A stretch of DNA of 36,039 nt from Candidatus Methanoperedens sp. (lineage in GTDB: Archaea > Halobacteriota > Methanosarcinia > Methanosarcinales > Methanoperedenaceae): assembly GCA_030650845.1 (NCBI GenBank), contig JAUSDC010000244.1, positions 1 through 36,039 on the forward strand, written 5' to 3'. The notes beneath the pieces were generated by a model. The model did not search any database. It was not told where the DNA came from and saw nothing but the letters and a program-made list of their open reading frames with translations. Each line of letters starts with the position of its first letter. Position 1 is the first letter of the stretch. The translations under genes were made by a program, and so were the position numbers. Shown here one piece after another: positions 16,420 through 25,192 of the stretch.

Positions 16420-17073
16420 TTATTTTTCAACCATAGCCCTCGCATCTACAGCAATAGCTCCTATCTCACCAACGATCAGAGGATTTATATCAAGCTCAAC
16501 TATATTCTCTTTCTGTGCCATCTCGGACACAGAAACAAGCACCTGTGCAACAGCATCAATATCTGCAGGCTTTTTTCCTCTGATACCCTTCAGGATTGGA
16601 TATCCCTTTATCTCAGATATCATCTCAAGTGCTTCCTTCTTATCGATAGGAGTAACCCTGAACGAAACGTCCTTATATATCTCCACAAATATCCCGCCCA
16701 GGCCGAACATCAGGGCATGACCGAACTGCGCATCTTTCTTAAGTCCCACGATGACCTCATGACCCGATGGCGCCATCTGCTGTACGAGAACGCCTTCGAT
16801 ATTTGCACCCGGAACAGCTTTCTTTATCCGTGAGATCATGTCAGAAAATGCAGTCTTTACGTCCTCTTTCTTAATGTTTAATACCACCCCCCCCACATCT
16901 GACTTATGAGAAATATCAGGCGAGGATATCTTCATTGCCACAGGAAAACCAATGGTCGAAGCGATACTAAATGCTTCATCCGAACTTTTTGCTAGGCTTT
17001 CCTGTGTAACCATTATCCCATATTTTGAAAGGACTTTTTTTGTCTCATGCTCGGTCAGTATCTTCATTTGCAT
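16420..17073 (-). CDS. acdB: Acyl-CoA synthetase (ADP-forming), beta subunit
   Basis: The 217-aa protein is an ATP-grasp domain of the NDP-forming acyl-CoA synthetase family: GFPVAMKISSPDISHKSDVGGV near 43-64, VLVQQMAPSGHEVIVG near 94-109, FGLGGIFVE near 123 and ELDINPL near 192. It transfers phosphate between the alpha-subunit phosphohistidine and ADP. The 10-nt overlap with acdA means co-translation. Together they convert acetyl-CoA or other acyl-CoAs to acid and ATP, or the reverse. Confidence 0.93.
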   Translation of the reverse strand: MQMKILTEHETKKVLSKYGIMVTQESLAKSSDEAFSIASTIGFPVAMKISSPDISHKSDVGGVVLNIKKEDVKTAFSDMISRIKKAVPGANIEGVLVQQMAPSGHEVIVGLKKDAQFGHALMFGLGGIFVEIYKDVSFRVTPIDKKEALEMISEIKGYPILKGIRGKKPADIDAVAQVLVSVSEMAQKENIVELDINPLIVGEIGAIAVDARAMVEK

Positions 17074-18467
17074 CTCCCCATTTTGTCTTCTGGCCCAACT
17101 TCGATTTTCACTTTGTCAAGAAATTCCCGGTGTTTTATTAAACACGATAATGCTTTCACTGCCCGCTCAGGAACTGGATAATTCGGAATGCACCCGCTCT
17201 TGAGTATCTCTACTCCTTCCTCAGTACCCTCCCCGCCCATCCAGCATGCGATAATAGGTTTGCTGCTTTTTGCTTTTATGCATTTTTGCTTCATCTCGAC
17301 AACTGCTTCTGCCGGGGGCATTGCACTGAACATCATTGTATGAACATAAATAACGATAATGGCATCCACATTGGGGTCATCATGAAGCGCTTTAATGGAT
17401 TTGTCGTATATCTCGAAGGAAACTGTACCTGCAGTGTCTATCGGATTTGAATTCGACGCGAACTGCGGGATGACCTTTTGAATTTTCTCCCGGGTTTCCA
17501 GGGTCAGGTCAACAATATTAAGACCCTGCCTCTCGCACTCATCTGCAGCCACAATAGATGCACCGCCGCCGTTTGACAGTATGGCTACATTATTTCCTTC
17601 TGGAAGAGGCTGGCATGAGAAAGCAAGCGCGGCATCGAAAAGATCATCAATATCATCCACGCGCAGTATACCTGCCTGACGAAAAGCCGCTGAGTAGACC
17701 TCGTCTGAGCCGGCGATGGAGCCGGTATGTGAAAAAACAGCTTTTGCTCCCCGTTTCGACCGCCCTGTCTTGATAGCCACGATGGGTTTTCTTACTCTTC
17801 GCACTGCGTCTATGAACTCCCTGCCGCGTTTTATTCCCTCCACATACATGGCAATGACCCCGGTCGATGGATCGTTGTTCAGGTACTCAATGAGGTCAAC
17901 ATCATCAACATCAGCCTTGTTGCCAGTACTTATGACCTTGCATAGACCAATTCCTGTATCTATTGTCCACTCAGCAAGAGCAAGACCAAGTGAGCCGCTC
18001 TGTGTGATGAACGATATTGAACCCGGGGTGGGCAGCCTGCCAATTATGCTTGCATTAAGGCCTGCAGGTTCGTTCACGATCCCAAGCGTATTTGGTCCTA
18101 TCATTCGCATTCCGTATTTTCTTACGATGGAAACAAGCTCTTTTTCAAGTTCAGCATTTCCTGCTTCGCTAAAACCCGCACTTATCACAATGAGTCCCTT
18201 TACACCTTTTTTCCCGCATTCTTCTGCCACGGAAAGAACAAATTTTGCAGGAACGATTATCAATGCCATCTCCACTTCTCCCGGAATATCAAGGACAGAG
18301 TGATACGAATCCAGCCCCTGAATATTGGTTTCACCTGGATTCACAGGATATACTTTTCCTTTATAAGCGCTCAGGATGTTCTTGAGTATCCTGCCACCCC
18401 ACTTGATCTCGTTATTGGATGCTCCGATAACAGCTATGGATGCAGGATAAAAGATTGAATTTAACAT
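17064..18467 (-). CDS. acdA: Acyl-CoA synthetase (ADP-forming), alpha subunit
   Basis: The 467-aa protein has a CoA-binding Rossmann domain (AVIGASNN near 13-20), two succinyl-CoA-ligase-like domains (ITQSGSLG near 154 and SNGGGASIVAADE near 307) and the active-site histidine in FSHTGSIAG near 253. It makes acyl phosphate from acyl-CoA and passes phosphate through His to the beta subunit. Two-gene arrangement is usual in archaea, whereas bacterial and some archaeal forms are fused. The promoter is likely the AT-rich stretch 18485-18520. Confidence 0.93.
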   Translation of the reverse strand: MLNSIFYPASIAVIGASNNEIKWGGRILKNILSAYKGKVYPVNPGETNIQGLDSYHSVLDIPGEVEMALIIVPAKFVLSVAEECGKKGVKGLIVISAGFSEAGNAELEKELVSIVRKYGMRMIGPNTLGIVNEPAGLNASIIGRLPTPGSISFITQSGSLGLALAEWTIDTGIGLCKVISTGNKADVDDVDLIEYLNNDPSTGVIAMYVEGIKRGREFIDAVRRVRKPIVAIKTGRSKRGAKAVFSHTGSIAGSDEVYSAAFRQAGILRVDDIDDLFDAALAFSCQPLPEGNNVAILSNGGGASIVAADECERQGLNIVDLTLETREKIQKVIPQFASNSNPIDTAGTVSFEIYDKSIKALHDDPNVDAIIVIYVHTMMFSAMPPAEAVVEMKQKCIKAKSSKPIIACWMGGEGTEEGVEILKSGCIPNYPVPERAVKALSCLIKHREFLDKVKIEVGPEDKMGRCK

Positions 18468-18524
18468 TATTTCTTTCCCTTTGATTAGTTATAGTGTCAG
18501 GTTATTAAATTAATATTGCGGTAA

Positions 18525-19322
18525 TCAATCCAGGTATTTGTCAAGCTCGAACAGAATACTCAGGTCAACATCTGCATATGAATTCCTGCCTACCTCGAAG
18601 GGATTGTCCATGTCCTTAATCAGCATTATCAATCCGATAAGCAGGGATGAAGTTGCGCCGATGAGCGCAAGTCCTTCATAAAATGCTTCGGTCTTTACAA
18701 AAAGAAGCACAAGTAAAACAGCAAAAACAGCAAGCTCAGCGAGGGCATATGCTGCCGGAATGAAGGATGTTTCGATTATTGCTTGAATGCGGTTCGCAAA
18801 GCGGTCAATGCTCGTAAGCTCGCTTCGAAGTTTAACAAGGAACTGTGGTGGCACGTTTTTTTCTGAAAGACGATCAATGTCCTTGTTTATTGCGTTCATA
18901 GAAGTATTTATTTCTTTCAGATCCCAGCAGTTCTTCCTGAAGTTCGAATTTATGACATTTAAGAGTTCTCTGATGTGAACACGCATGTCCACAGTGATCT
19001 TTTCATCGCTTAGGTGGATAATCATACTGTCCCTGTATAGGGCTTTTATGGATGTTGCCATTTCACCCGGTATCTTCTCGCTCTCTTTATAATCGGTTAG
19101 TGTGCCAGTGAATATTATTGCTATCGTGAAGATCACACCACCAACAAGAGCAGTAATAAGCGGGCTTGCAGATGCAACGTCAAGATTAAGTCTCATAATA
19201 ACTATTTTTATCACAAGAAGTATCGAAACAATAATCAGTACCTTGATTATCAAACCCCATTTTTTCATGAATCCATTCATATCATTCAATACTGTGTCAA
19301 TATTATAAAAACTATGTTTCAT
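18525..19322 (-). CDS. Bestrophin/DUF4239-like membrane protein
   Basis: The 265-aa protein has two N-terminal hydrophobic helices (~25-43 and 54-72), a long charged helical central region (~75-185) and two further helices (~190-210 and 216-232). DNPFEVG follows near 240. The DNPF-type motif after the last helix is characteristic of the bestrophin-like/DUF4239 group of anion-channel-related proteins. Assignment is from topology plus this motif, so moderately sure. It diverges from kptA over a 46-nt region. Confidence 0.65.
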   Translation of the reverse strand: MKHSFYNIDTVLNDMNGFMKKWGLIIKVLIIVSILLVIKIVIMRLNLDVASASPLITALVGGVIFTIAIIFTGTLTDYKESEKIPGEMATSIKALYRDSMIIHLSDEKITVDMRVHIRELLNVINSNFRKNCWDLKEINTSMNAINKDIDRLSEKNVPPQFLVKLRSELTSIDRFANRIQAIIETSFIPAAYALAELAVFAVLLVLLFVKTEAFYEGLALIGATSSLLIGLIMLIKDMDNPFEVGRNSYADVDLSILFELDKYLD

Positions 19323-19330
19323 GATGTTGG

Positions 19331-19340
19331 TAAATTATAT
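19331..19340 (+). promoter_or_regulatory. TATA-like box of kptA
   Basis: TAAATTATAT is 28 nt upstream of the kptA ATG, predicting a leaderless or nearly leaderless mRNA; no SD precedes the ATG. Confidence 0.5.
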
Positions 19341-19368
19341 AACTTGTTGAGCCATATAAGAATTCGAA

Positions 19369-20043
19369 ATGATAAAAAATTGTGCCCTTCATGGAGTATT
19401 TAGAGGAACCGAATGTAACTGCGGAGAAGCAGGGATCCTGATCCTTGACGATGAGCAGACAGAAAGGCTTGGTCGCTTCATATCAGGGGCGCTGCGCCAT
19501 TTTCCGGACGACCTTGGACTTGCGATGAACCAGCACGGCTGGGTGGACGTGGATGTCCTGTGCGATGCCATGAGAACGAGGTACAAATGGTCTAATAAAG
19601 ATAAGCTTTTTTCTATGATAGAATCGGATGAAAAAGGCAGATATGAAATCAATGGAAGGAAGATCCGTGCAAGGTACGGTCATTCAGTGGATGTCGATCT
19701 TGATTATCCAGAGACCGAACTTCCTGAACTCTATTATGGAGCAAGCCGTGAAGAAGTTGACATATTACTTGAAAAGGGTATAAGACCAATAAAACAGAGA
19801 TATGTCCACCTGAGCACATCAGTGGAAAAAGCCCTTGAAGTCGCCAGGATCCATACCGATGACCCGGTATTGATCTGCATAAGCGCAGAAGAAGCCAAAA
19901 AAGATGGGGTGAAGCTGCTTACTGCAAATGATAACATCGTGCTTTCTGATGAGATATTTCCACAGTACCTGAGTTTAGTAGAGGATGGCATAAATCAGGA
20001 TGATATAGATCAGGATATCAAAGAGAAGGACAGCATCAATTAA
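19369..20043 (+). CDS. kptA: RNA 2'-phosphotransferase (Tpt1/KptA)
   Basis: The 224-aa protein has the Tpt1 fold: LGRFISGALRHFP near residues 33-45, RARYGHSV near 101 with its catalytic Arg/His, and LYYGASREEVDILLEKGI followed by RYVHLS near 145. It removes an internal RNA 2'-phosphate using NAD+, producing ADP-ribose 1'',2''-cyclic phosphate; in archaea the physiological RNA target is uncertain. A short extension before the domain contains CALHG...ECNCG, which may bind zinc. The acidic C-terminal tail (DDIDQDIKEKD) is not part of the family core. Confidence 0.93.
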   Translation: MIKNCALHGVFRGTECNCGEAGILILDDEQTERLGRFISGALRHFPDDLGLAMNQHGWVDVDVLCDAMRTRYKWSNKDKLFSMIESDEKGRYEINGRKIRARYGHSVDVDLDYPETELPELYYGASREEVDILLEKGIRPIKQRYVHLSTSVEKALEVARIHTDDPVLICISAEEAKKDGVKLLTANDNIVLSDEIFPQYLSLVEDGINQDDIDQDIKEKDSIN

Positions 20044-20044
20044 A

Positions 20045-20050
20045 TTTAAA
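20045..20050 (+). promoter_or_regulatory. TATA-like box of pyrB
   Basis: TTTAAA about 25 nt before the pyrB ATG, directly after the kptA stop, predicts a leaderless pyrBI-PHP transcript. Confidence 0.4.
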
Positions 20051-20071
20051 TCGAAAAGCATCATATTAGGT

Positions 20072-20986
20072 ATGATGCTTAATCATATCATCTCAATGAA
20101 AGATTTTTCACGGGATGAAATTGATATTATTCTTAACAGGGCAAAGAAATTCGAGCCTGTTGCAAGGGGTAAACGCTCAAACCTGCTGTCTGGAAAAATA
20201 TTAGCCACCCTTTTCTATGAACCAAGTACTCGCACACGATTGTCCTTTGAGACAGCTATGAAACGCCTTGGCGGGGAAGTGATCGATCTGGGTTCTATTG
20301 AAACAAGTTCTATTGTCAAAGGAGAGAACCTTGCGGACACCATAAGGGTAATCGGAAATTATGCTGATTCCATTGTGCTTCGCCATCCCCGTGAAGGTGC
20401 AGCCAGGATGGCAAGTGAATTTTCTAAGGTCCCAATAATAAATGCAGGGGACGGAGCAGGACATCATCCGACTCAGACCCTTCTTGACCTTTATACAATA
20501 ATGCGCGAAAGCAGCCTTTCAAATCTCAGGATAGCGCTTGTGGGTGATCTCAAGTATGGCCGCACAGTCCATTCGCTCGCATACGCCCTGTCATTGTATC
20601 ATGCAGATGTGACACTTGTTTCGCCAGCTCAGCTCAAGATGCCAGAGGTTATCAAGAAAGACCTGAAAAAAAAGGGGGCTGTTGTCAGAGAAACCACAAG
20701 CATTGAAGATATTGTGGAGGAAGTGGATGTGTTATATGTCACCCGTATCCAGAAGGAGCGCTTCCCGGATCCTGCCGAGTATCAGAAGGTAGCAGGTGTG
20801 TACAGGGTGACCGAAGAACTTCTGAAAAAAGCCTGCGAAAATCTCATTATCATGCACCCTATGCCTCGAGTTGATGAGATCGACCCTGCTGTGGACAGGA
20901 CAAAATTTGCACGTTATTTTGAGCAGTCATTCTATGGCGTCCCTGTCAGGATGGCGCTGCTTGCGATGGCAATGGAGGCAGTTTGA
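20072..20986 (+). CDS. pyrB: Aspartate carbamoyltransferase catalytic subunit
   Basis: The 304-aa enzyme joins carbamoyl phosphate and aspartate, the first committed step of pyrimidine synthesis. Seen are the carbamoyl-phosphate loop STRTRLSFE near residue 52, HPREG near 105, HHPTQTLLDLYT near 131 and the MHPMPRVDEI segment near 266, where most orthologues have HPLPR. Length is normal. The TGA stop overlaps the pyrI TTG start. It belongs to the same pathway as pyrG at 6428. Confidence 0.97.
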   Translation: MMLNHIISMKDFSRDEIDIILNRAKKFEPVARGKRSNLLSGKILATLFYEPSTRTRLSFETAMKRLGGEVIDLGSIETSSIVKGENLADTIRVIGNYADSIVLRHPREGAARMASEFSKVPIINAGDGAGHHPTQTLLDLYTIMRESSLSNLRIALVGDLKYGRTVHSLAYALSLYHADVTLVSPAQLKMPEVIKKDLKKKGAVVRETTSIEDIVEEVDVLYVTRIQKERFPDPAEYQKVAGVYRVTEELLKKACENLIIMHPMPRVDEIDPAVDRTKFARYFEQSFYGVPVRMALLAMAMEAV

Positions 20987-21444
20987 TCGAAAAAGAGATG
21001 CGTGTTCGAAGGATAGAACACGGGACAGTGATAGATCACATCACAGCAGGACAGGCTCTCAATGTGCTTCGTATTCTCGGAGTATCAGGAACTACCAGTG
21101 CAGTGGTGAGCGTGGCGATGAATGTGCCTTCTGGGGCAATTGGATCAAAAGATATAGTCAAGGTAGAGAACAGGGAGCTTGAAGAAGAAGAGGTGGACAG
21201 GATATCGTTAATAGCGCCCAATGCGACGATCAATATCATTCGAGATTTTGCTGTGATAGAAAAATACAGGGTTGATCTTCCTGAGAAGCTTGTCGGCGTG
21301 GTGAAGTGCGCCAACCCGAATTGTATTTCAAATACGAACGAGCCTGTTATTTCAAGATTCACTGTTAACAAAAAACCTGTGGAACTGCGCTGCATCTACT
21401 GCGACCATGTGATATCCGAAGGGATCGCAGAACACCTTATATGA
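20983..21444 (+). CDS. pyrI: Aspartate carbamoyltransferase regulatory subunit
   Basis: The 153-aa protein has an N-terminal allosteric nucleotide-binding domain (IEHGTVIDHITAGQALNVL) and a zinc domain with four cysteines: CANPNC near 109-114 and CIYC near 138-141. It binds CTP/ATP and controls PyrB. The first possible start is a TTG at 20983 overlapping the pyrB stop, with GGAGG at 20974-20978; an ATG at 20998 (MRVRRIEHG) matches the usual family N-terminus and could be the true start. Confidence 0.95.
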   Translation: MIEKEMRVRRIEHGTVIDHITAGQALNVLRILGVSGTTSAVVSVAMNVPSGAIGSKDIVKVENRELEEEEVDRISLIAPNATINIIRDFAVIEKYRVDLPEKLVGVVKCANPNCISNTNEPVISRFTVNKKPVELRCIYCDHVISEGIAEHLI

Positions 21445-22319
21445 GAGAAAATGGAGTTGCAGATGTTCATACACATACCATGTATTCCGGATTCTCCAGA
21501 TATTCCTTCCTGACATATCCGGACAGCGTGACCACACCCAAAAAATCAGTCAGAGTCGCAGAAAAAAAAGGACTTGACCTGCTGTGTATAACAGACCACA
21601 ATTCGATCAAAGGGGCGATCGAAGCAAAGAAATATAATAGCGACCTCGTGGTGATAGGTGAAGAGATATATTCAAAAAATGGAGAAATAATTGGACTTTT
21701 CCTGAATGAAGAGATCAAGCCAGGTTTGAGCGCAGAAGAAACAATAGAACTCATTCATGAGCAGGATGGTATCGCTTTTGCCCCGCATCCCTTCAGCGTG
21801 TATTGCTCATGTTTGGGTAAAAAACTTCATGGACTGAAATTGGATGGGATCGAAGTTTTCAATTCACTGCACAGGGATGGATATTCTAATGCTATTGCAC
21901 TTGAAAATAGCAATGGATATGCCAGGCTCGGAGGAAGTGATGCGCATTCAAGCTCTATGATAGGCAATGGGTACACAACATTTAAGGGAAATTCACAGGA
22001 AGAATTTCGAAAGGCCATAAAGAACAGGCAGACATCATATGGCGGAAAGCCTGTGCCTATAAAGGAAATAGTTAATTACAGCATTCATGTGGCGTTTGAA
22101 TCATCAAAAATGCTCCTGAATTTCAATACCATTGAATGCCCAATGTATGATCGAATATCTGAATTAAAAAAATCTCGTAAACTGATGTACCTGATTTTTT
22201 CATCTGCATACACTTTTTCACCGCTGCCCGTGGTCTGCACCCTCATCGGGAACAGATTGTTGAGTGTCAGGGGGCGCAGGATTATGATGGAGCAGAAAAG
22301 ACCGCCTTTTTATTTATAA
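21441..22319 (+). CDS. PHP-domain phosphoesterase
   Basis: The 292-aa protein has a PHP domain with HTHTMYSG near residue 10, ITDHNSIKG near 50, the APHPFSVY segment near 113 and GSDAHSSS near 168. About 70 C-terminal residues extend beyond the domain, with hydrophobic stretches and basic ends. The start overlaps the pyrI stop (ATGA), so it is co-translated with pyrBI; a link to pyrimidine metabolism is inference. It has several ligands in common with the PHP protein at 12534-13217 but a different length. Confidence 0.85.
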   Translation: MRENGVADVHTHTMYSGFSRYSFLTYPDSVTTPKKSVRVAEKKGLDLLCITDHNSIKGAIEAKKYNSDLVVIGEEIYSKNGEIIGLFLNEEIKPGLSAEETIELIHEQDGIAFAPHPFSVYCSCLGKKLHGLKLDGIEVFNSLHRDGYSNAIALENSNGYARLGGSDAHSSSMIGNGYTTFKGNSQEEFRKAIKNRQTSYGGKPVPIKEIVNYSIHVAFESSKMLLNFNTIECPMYDRISELKKSRKLMYLIFSSAYTFSPLPVVCTLIGNRLLSVRGRRIMMEQKRPPFYL

Positions 22320-22362
22320 TACTGTGCAAACATTGATTTATTTAAGAGTATTATAACCGTGC

Positions 22363-22602
22363 ATGGACGAGAACACCGTGAACAGGACGAAAGCTGCCAT
22401 CAATGCCCTTATCGATATTGAACAATTATGGATAGAGAACACTCCTGACTACAAACTCTCGACACAGGAATTGGTGGTCCTTAAGAAGAGACTTGAGAGG
22501 GTGACTGAGAATGTTTCTAAGATATATGAAGAGAATATTGTTAAAATGCAGGCTGCTGAGGATGAGATAAAGAAGATGCATGAGGGGAAAAGAAAGAAAT
22601 AA
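22363..22602 (+). CDS. Small helical hypothetical protein
   Basis: The 79-aa charged protein is predicted to be a helical hairpin or coiled coil (LKKRLERVTENVSKIYEE segment and a K/E-rich end) without membrane helices. A TATA-like TTATTTAAG about 25 nt upstream of the ATG fits a leaderless mRNA. No family is recognised. It is convergent with the next gene. Confidence 0.65.
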   Translation: MDENTVNRTKAAINALIDIEQLWIENTPDYKLSTQELVVLKKRLERVTENVSKIYEENIVKMQAAEDEIKKMHEGKRKK

Positions 22603-22609
22603 TGGAATG

Positions 22610-22765
22610 TTATTTCAAACCATAAGATTTTCGTCGCCTTTCAATGCTGTCCTTTAACCGATCGTGGTCGCTTGATGGCATTTTTGGTTCTACGAGCTTA
22701 ACTTCTTCTTTCTTGGGCGGTTTGTGTTTTCGGGTTTCCCATACATTATCATATATTTCTGACAT
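22610..22765 (-). CDS. Small basic hypothetical protein
   Basis: I use the ATG at 22765, giving 51 residues beginning MSEIYDNVW, because an AGGTG SD (plus-strand 22772-22776) lies 6 nt upstream of it. The longer frame to 22804 adds 13 residues lacking such a signal. The protein is K/R/E-rich (KHKPPKKEE; ERRRKSYGLK) with no hydrophobic core and is likely disordered or nucleic-acid binding. No family is recognised. Confidence 0.55.
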   Translation of the reverse strand: MSEIYDNVWETRKHKPPKKEEVKLVEPKMPSSDHDRLKDSIERRRKSYGLK

Positions 22766-22855
22766 TGAATTCACCTGACAGGATAACATACTGATTATTT
22801 TCATCCTTAATAAAAAGAAGGTATGATAATTCCAGTATATATTATGTTACTTCTT

Positions 22856-23602
22856 TCAATTCTTTGCAACAACAGTGTTTTTCAGACACCCCACATTCTC
22901 TATTTCCACTTCGACCTCATCACCAACTGATAGTTCACCTACTCCAGCTGGTGTACCAGTAGAAATGATATCACCACGTTCAAGCGTCATAATACTTGAA
23001 ATGAATTCGATCAGGTACGGTATATTAAAGATCAGGTTGGAAGTACTTGAGTCCTGGCTAATTTCTCCGTTCACCCTCGTTCTTATAGCAAGGTTTCTAA
23101 TATCAAGCTCAGGGTCAGCTATGTAAGGGCCAAGGGGAGCAAATGTATCAAAACTCTTAGAGCGCGTCCATTGCACATCCTTCTTTTGAATGTCCCGTGC
23201 TGTCACGTCGTTAAAACAGGTATACCCCATAATAACACTGCCCGCATCGTCCCTGCTGATGTTCTTGCAGCGTTTTCCTATTATTACTGCAAGTTCACCT
23301 TCATAGTCAACACGTTTTGACATTTCCGGATAAACTATCTTTCCGAGTGAACCAATAACTGCAGAAGATGGTTTTAGAAAGAATATAGGTTCGTCAGGAA
23401 TTTCCATCTCGAGTTCCTTTGCATGATCTTTATAATTAAGGCCAACACATATTAATTTGGAAGGCTGTACTGGTGGTAATAACTGCAGGTCAATGAGCAG
23501 GAATGTATCATTATACAGTCCTCTGTCCACGATAACCCGGTTTCCTTTAACTTCGCCGTAGAATGTTTCATTGTCGTATTTAAATCGCCCTATCATCATC
23601 AA
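22856..23602 (-). CDS. Fumarylacetoacetate hydrolase family protein
   Basis: The 248-aa protein has the FAH C-terminal domain: CVGLNYKDHAKE near residue 52, FFLKPSS near 74, DYEGELAVIIG near 98 with metal-binding acidic residues, FNDVTARD near 129, and STGTPAGVG near 215. Members hydrolyse or decarboxylate C-C bonds in 2-oxo acids (acylpyruvases, oxaloacetate decarboxylases, 2-hydroxyhepta-diene-dioate isomerases). The substrate here is unknown. The start is one of three consecutive ATGs behind a GAAGGA SD. Confidence 0.92.
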   Translation of the reverse strand: MMMIGRFKYDNETFYGEVKGNRVIVDRGLYNDTFLLIDLQLLPPVQPSKLICVGLNYKDHAKELEMEIPDEPIFFLKPSSAVIGSLGKIVYPEMSKRVDYEGELAVIIGKRCKNISRDDAGSVIMGYTCFNDVTARDIQKKDVQWTRSKSFDTFAPLGPYIADPELDIRNLAIRTRVNGEISQDSSTSNLIFNIPYLIEFISSIMTLERGDIISTGTPAGVGELSVGDEVEVEIENVGCLKNTVVAKN

Positions 23603-23660
23603 TTTCCTTCTATTAACTTAATACGAGTTTATTAATAAATAACTACCTTATAGTGGTCGA

Positions 23661-24353
23661 ATGAGTAAAACTATAATAATTATATTATTTTTAATCGTAC
23701 TGATAGCCGGATGCCTGGAAACAAAGGATTCATGGCCTGCGACGATCGGTGAATCAACTCTGAAAGAAGCAGGCTGGGCCGGCGCTGGCGCTGTTCAGAA
23801 ACAGAGCCAGACACAGAATGTAGCAGGTACGACAATAAAAATAAACACTGCTGTAATGAATTACAGGGATGATGTCCTTGCAATGAATATTACCAGACAG
23901 CTTCAGAAGCTTTCAGGTATTACTCAGGAACAGGCATCTGATGCTTCACAGTTCACATCCCAGCTTATAACTATGCGACTTGTACTGCCAGGGGGTATCT
24001 CTCTACCATCTGAAATGATGAATAAGATAATTGCTTCCCAGCTTGAACAGATGGCATCCCAGAACAAGATCAGGGATTTTCATAAGACAGGCACTTCAAA
24101 GATCATGCTTGCAGGCGGGAAGGAAACAAATGTTGCGAATTATGAGGGCTATATTGATTTTGAAGGCGGTTCCATAAAGATACGCGGGATCATGGCTGCC
24201 TGGCCTGATTCAGGCTCCAATATCATTGTATTCGGGGTTACGCATTGGGAGGATATCGTCATTACTCCCAGACAGGGTAAGCCAGTATCTGTGGTAATAG
24301 ATGGAGAGCAGGAATCGACTAAAATTATCAAATTGATCCGGAACGTGAACTGA
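23661..24353 (+). CDS. Archaeal lipoprotein of unknown function
   Basis: The 230-aa precursor has a hydrophobic signal peptide with lipobox LIAGC at 14-18, so it should be anchored outside the membrane via Cys18. The mature part is a mixed alpha/beta domain with a Q/S/T-rich start and no recognised motif. A TATA-like TTAATAAAT near 23632 suggests leaderless expression. It diverges from the FAH gene and abuts the convergent HTH regulator, stop to stop. Confidence 0.75.
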   Translation: MSKTIIIILFLIVLIAGCLETKDSWPATIGESTLKEAGWAGAGAVQKQSQTQNVAGTTIKINTAVMNYRDDVLAMNITRQLQKLSGITQEQASDASQFTSQLITMRLVLPGGISLPSEMMNKIIASQLEQMASQNKIRDFHKTGTSKIMLAGGKETNVANYEGYIDFEGGSIKIRGIMAAWPDSGSNIIVFGVTHWEDIVITPRQGKPVSVVIDGEQESTKIIKLIRNVN

Positions 24354-24872
24354 TCAGCCCATCTTTTTGGCAGCTAATTCAATAGCAGCTATAAGGCTGT
24401 CCCGCGGCATGATGGTTGTAACAGGTATGCGAAGCACCTTTTCAACAGTGGGGCTTACAATTGGGGCGCAGACAAGTGCCTTTGCACCATCCCTTTCAGC
24501 CCTGATCGCTGCAACAATAGCATCTTCCATCGATGTTGCGGAGTATTCCCTTACGGTCAGGAGTTTTCCGTGTACTTTTAGTTTCTTTTCAGTAATGTAG
24601 TCAAGAACCGGACGTGCAGCAATAACAGCTATGAACTCGGGTCTATCTGTTCCTTCCATTTTTCGAATCGCACGAACTATCTGTCTTAGCGTCTTTATAT
24701 TTGGCTCGCGATTCCCTGATAACAGCTTGTAAATAGTGCTTGCAGGTATGCCTGACTTCGCACTGAATTCAGCCGCTGTCATACGGATATCTTCCTTGAT
24801 CGTCCTTCCTAATTCCCTCATGAAAGCGTCATCAGACTCAAGTGCAGCCTTTATCAGATCATCAGTGGTCAT
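24354..24872 (-). CDS. HTH regulator with C-terminal PrpR_N-like sensor domain
   Basis: The 172-aa protein has an Xre/Cro-type helix-turn-helix at about residues 30-70 (TAAEFSAKSGIPASTIYKLLSGNREPNIKTLR). A ~90-residue alpha/beta domain follows (SMEDAIVAAIRAERDGAKALV then IPVTTIMPRDSLIAAIELA) and resembles the ligand-binding half of PrpR_N-type sensors; that resemblance is by eye. It has a GAGGA SD and a TATA box near 24898-24906. It lies between the lipoprotein and tRNA-Leu. The regulated genes are unknown. Confidence 0.75.
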   Translation of the reverse strand: MTTDDLIKAALESDDAFMRELGRTIKEDIRMTAAEFSAKSGIPASTIYKLLSGNREPNIKTLRQIVRAIRKMEGTDRPEFIAVIAARPVLDYITEKKLKVHGKLLTVREYSATSMEDAIVAAIRAERDGAKALVCAPIVSPTVEKVLRIPVTTIMPRDSLIAAIELAAKKMG

Positions 24873-24962
24873 TGGTATCCTCTTATCACAATAGTATTAT
24901 TTAAAGTTTTCTTAATACATTTGGGTTATCATCGAACGAACACATCCAAGAGTAAGAGATAA

Positions 24963-25045
24963 TGCGGGGGAAGGGATTTGAACCCTCGAACTCCTGCGAG
25001 AATAGATCTTGAGTCTATCACCTTTGGCCGCTTGGTTACCCCCGC
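24963..25045 (-). tRNA. tRNA-Leu (anticodon CAA)
   Basis: The minus strand folds into a complete class II tRNA of 83 nt: a 7-bp acceptor stem (GCGGGGG/CCCCCGC) with discriminator A, a D arm, and an anticodon stem ATAGA/TCTAT. The seven-base loop is CTCAAGA, giving anticodon CAA. A long variable arm (CTC-GCAG-GAG) and a T loop TTCAAAT complete it. CCA is not encoded and no intron is present. It reads UUG leucine codons. Confidence 0.97.
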
Positions 25046-25148
25046 ACGGGGCTTTGCTGAATTATCCTGATTGAACATAAGGATGTCGGAAACCCCCTCA
25101 AAATATCCAAAAGTATTAAGTATTGAATGCCTTATTAAGCAGAACGTT

Positions 25149-25165
25149 TGTGAATCCTATTCACA
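25149..25165 (+). promoter_or_regulatory. Perfect inverted repeat in front of rps3ae
   Basis: TGTGAA-TCCTA-TTCACA lies 28 nt before the rps3ae start codon. It could be an mRNA hairpin for ribosomal-protein autoregulation or a protein-binding operator; nothing further is visible. Confidence 0.45.
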
Positions 25166-25192
25166 ATATTAATAATATTCGGAGGAAATCAT

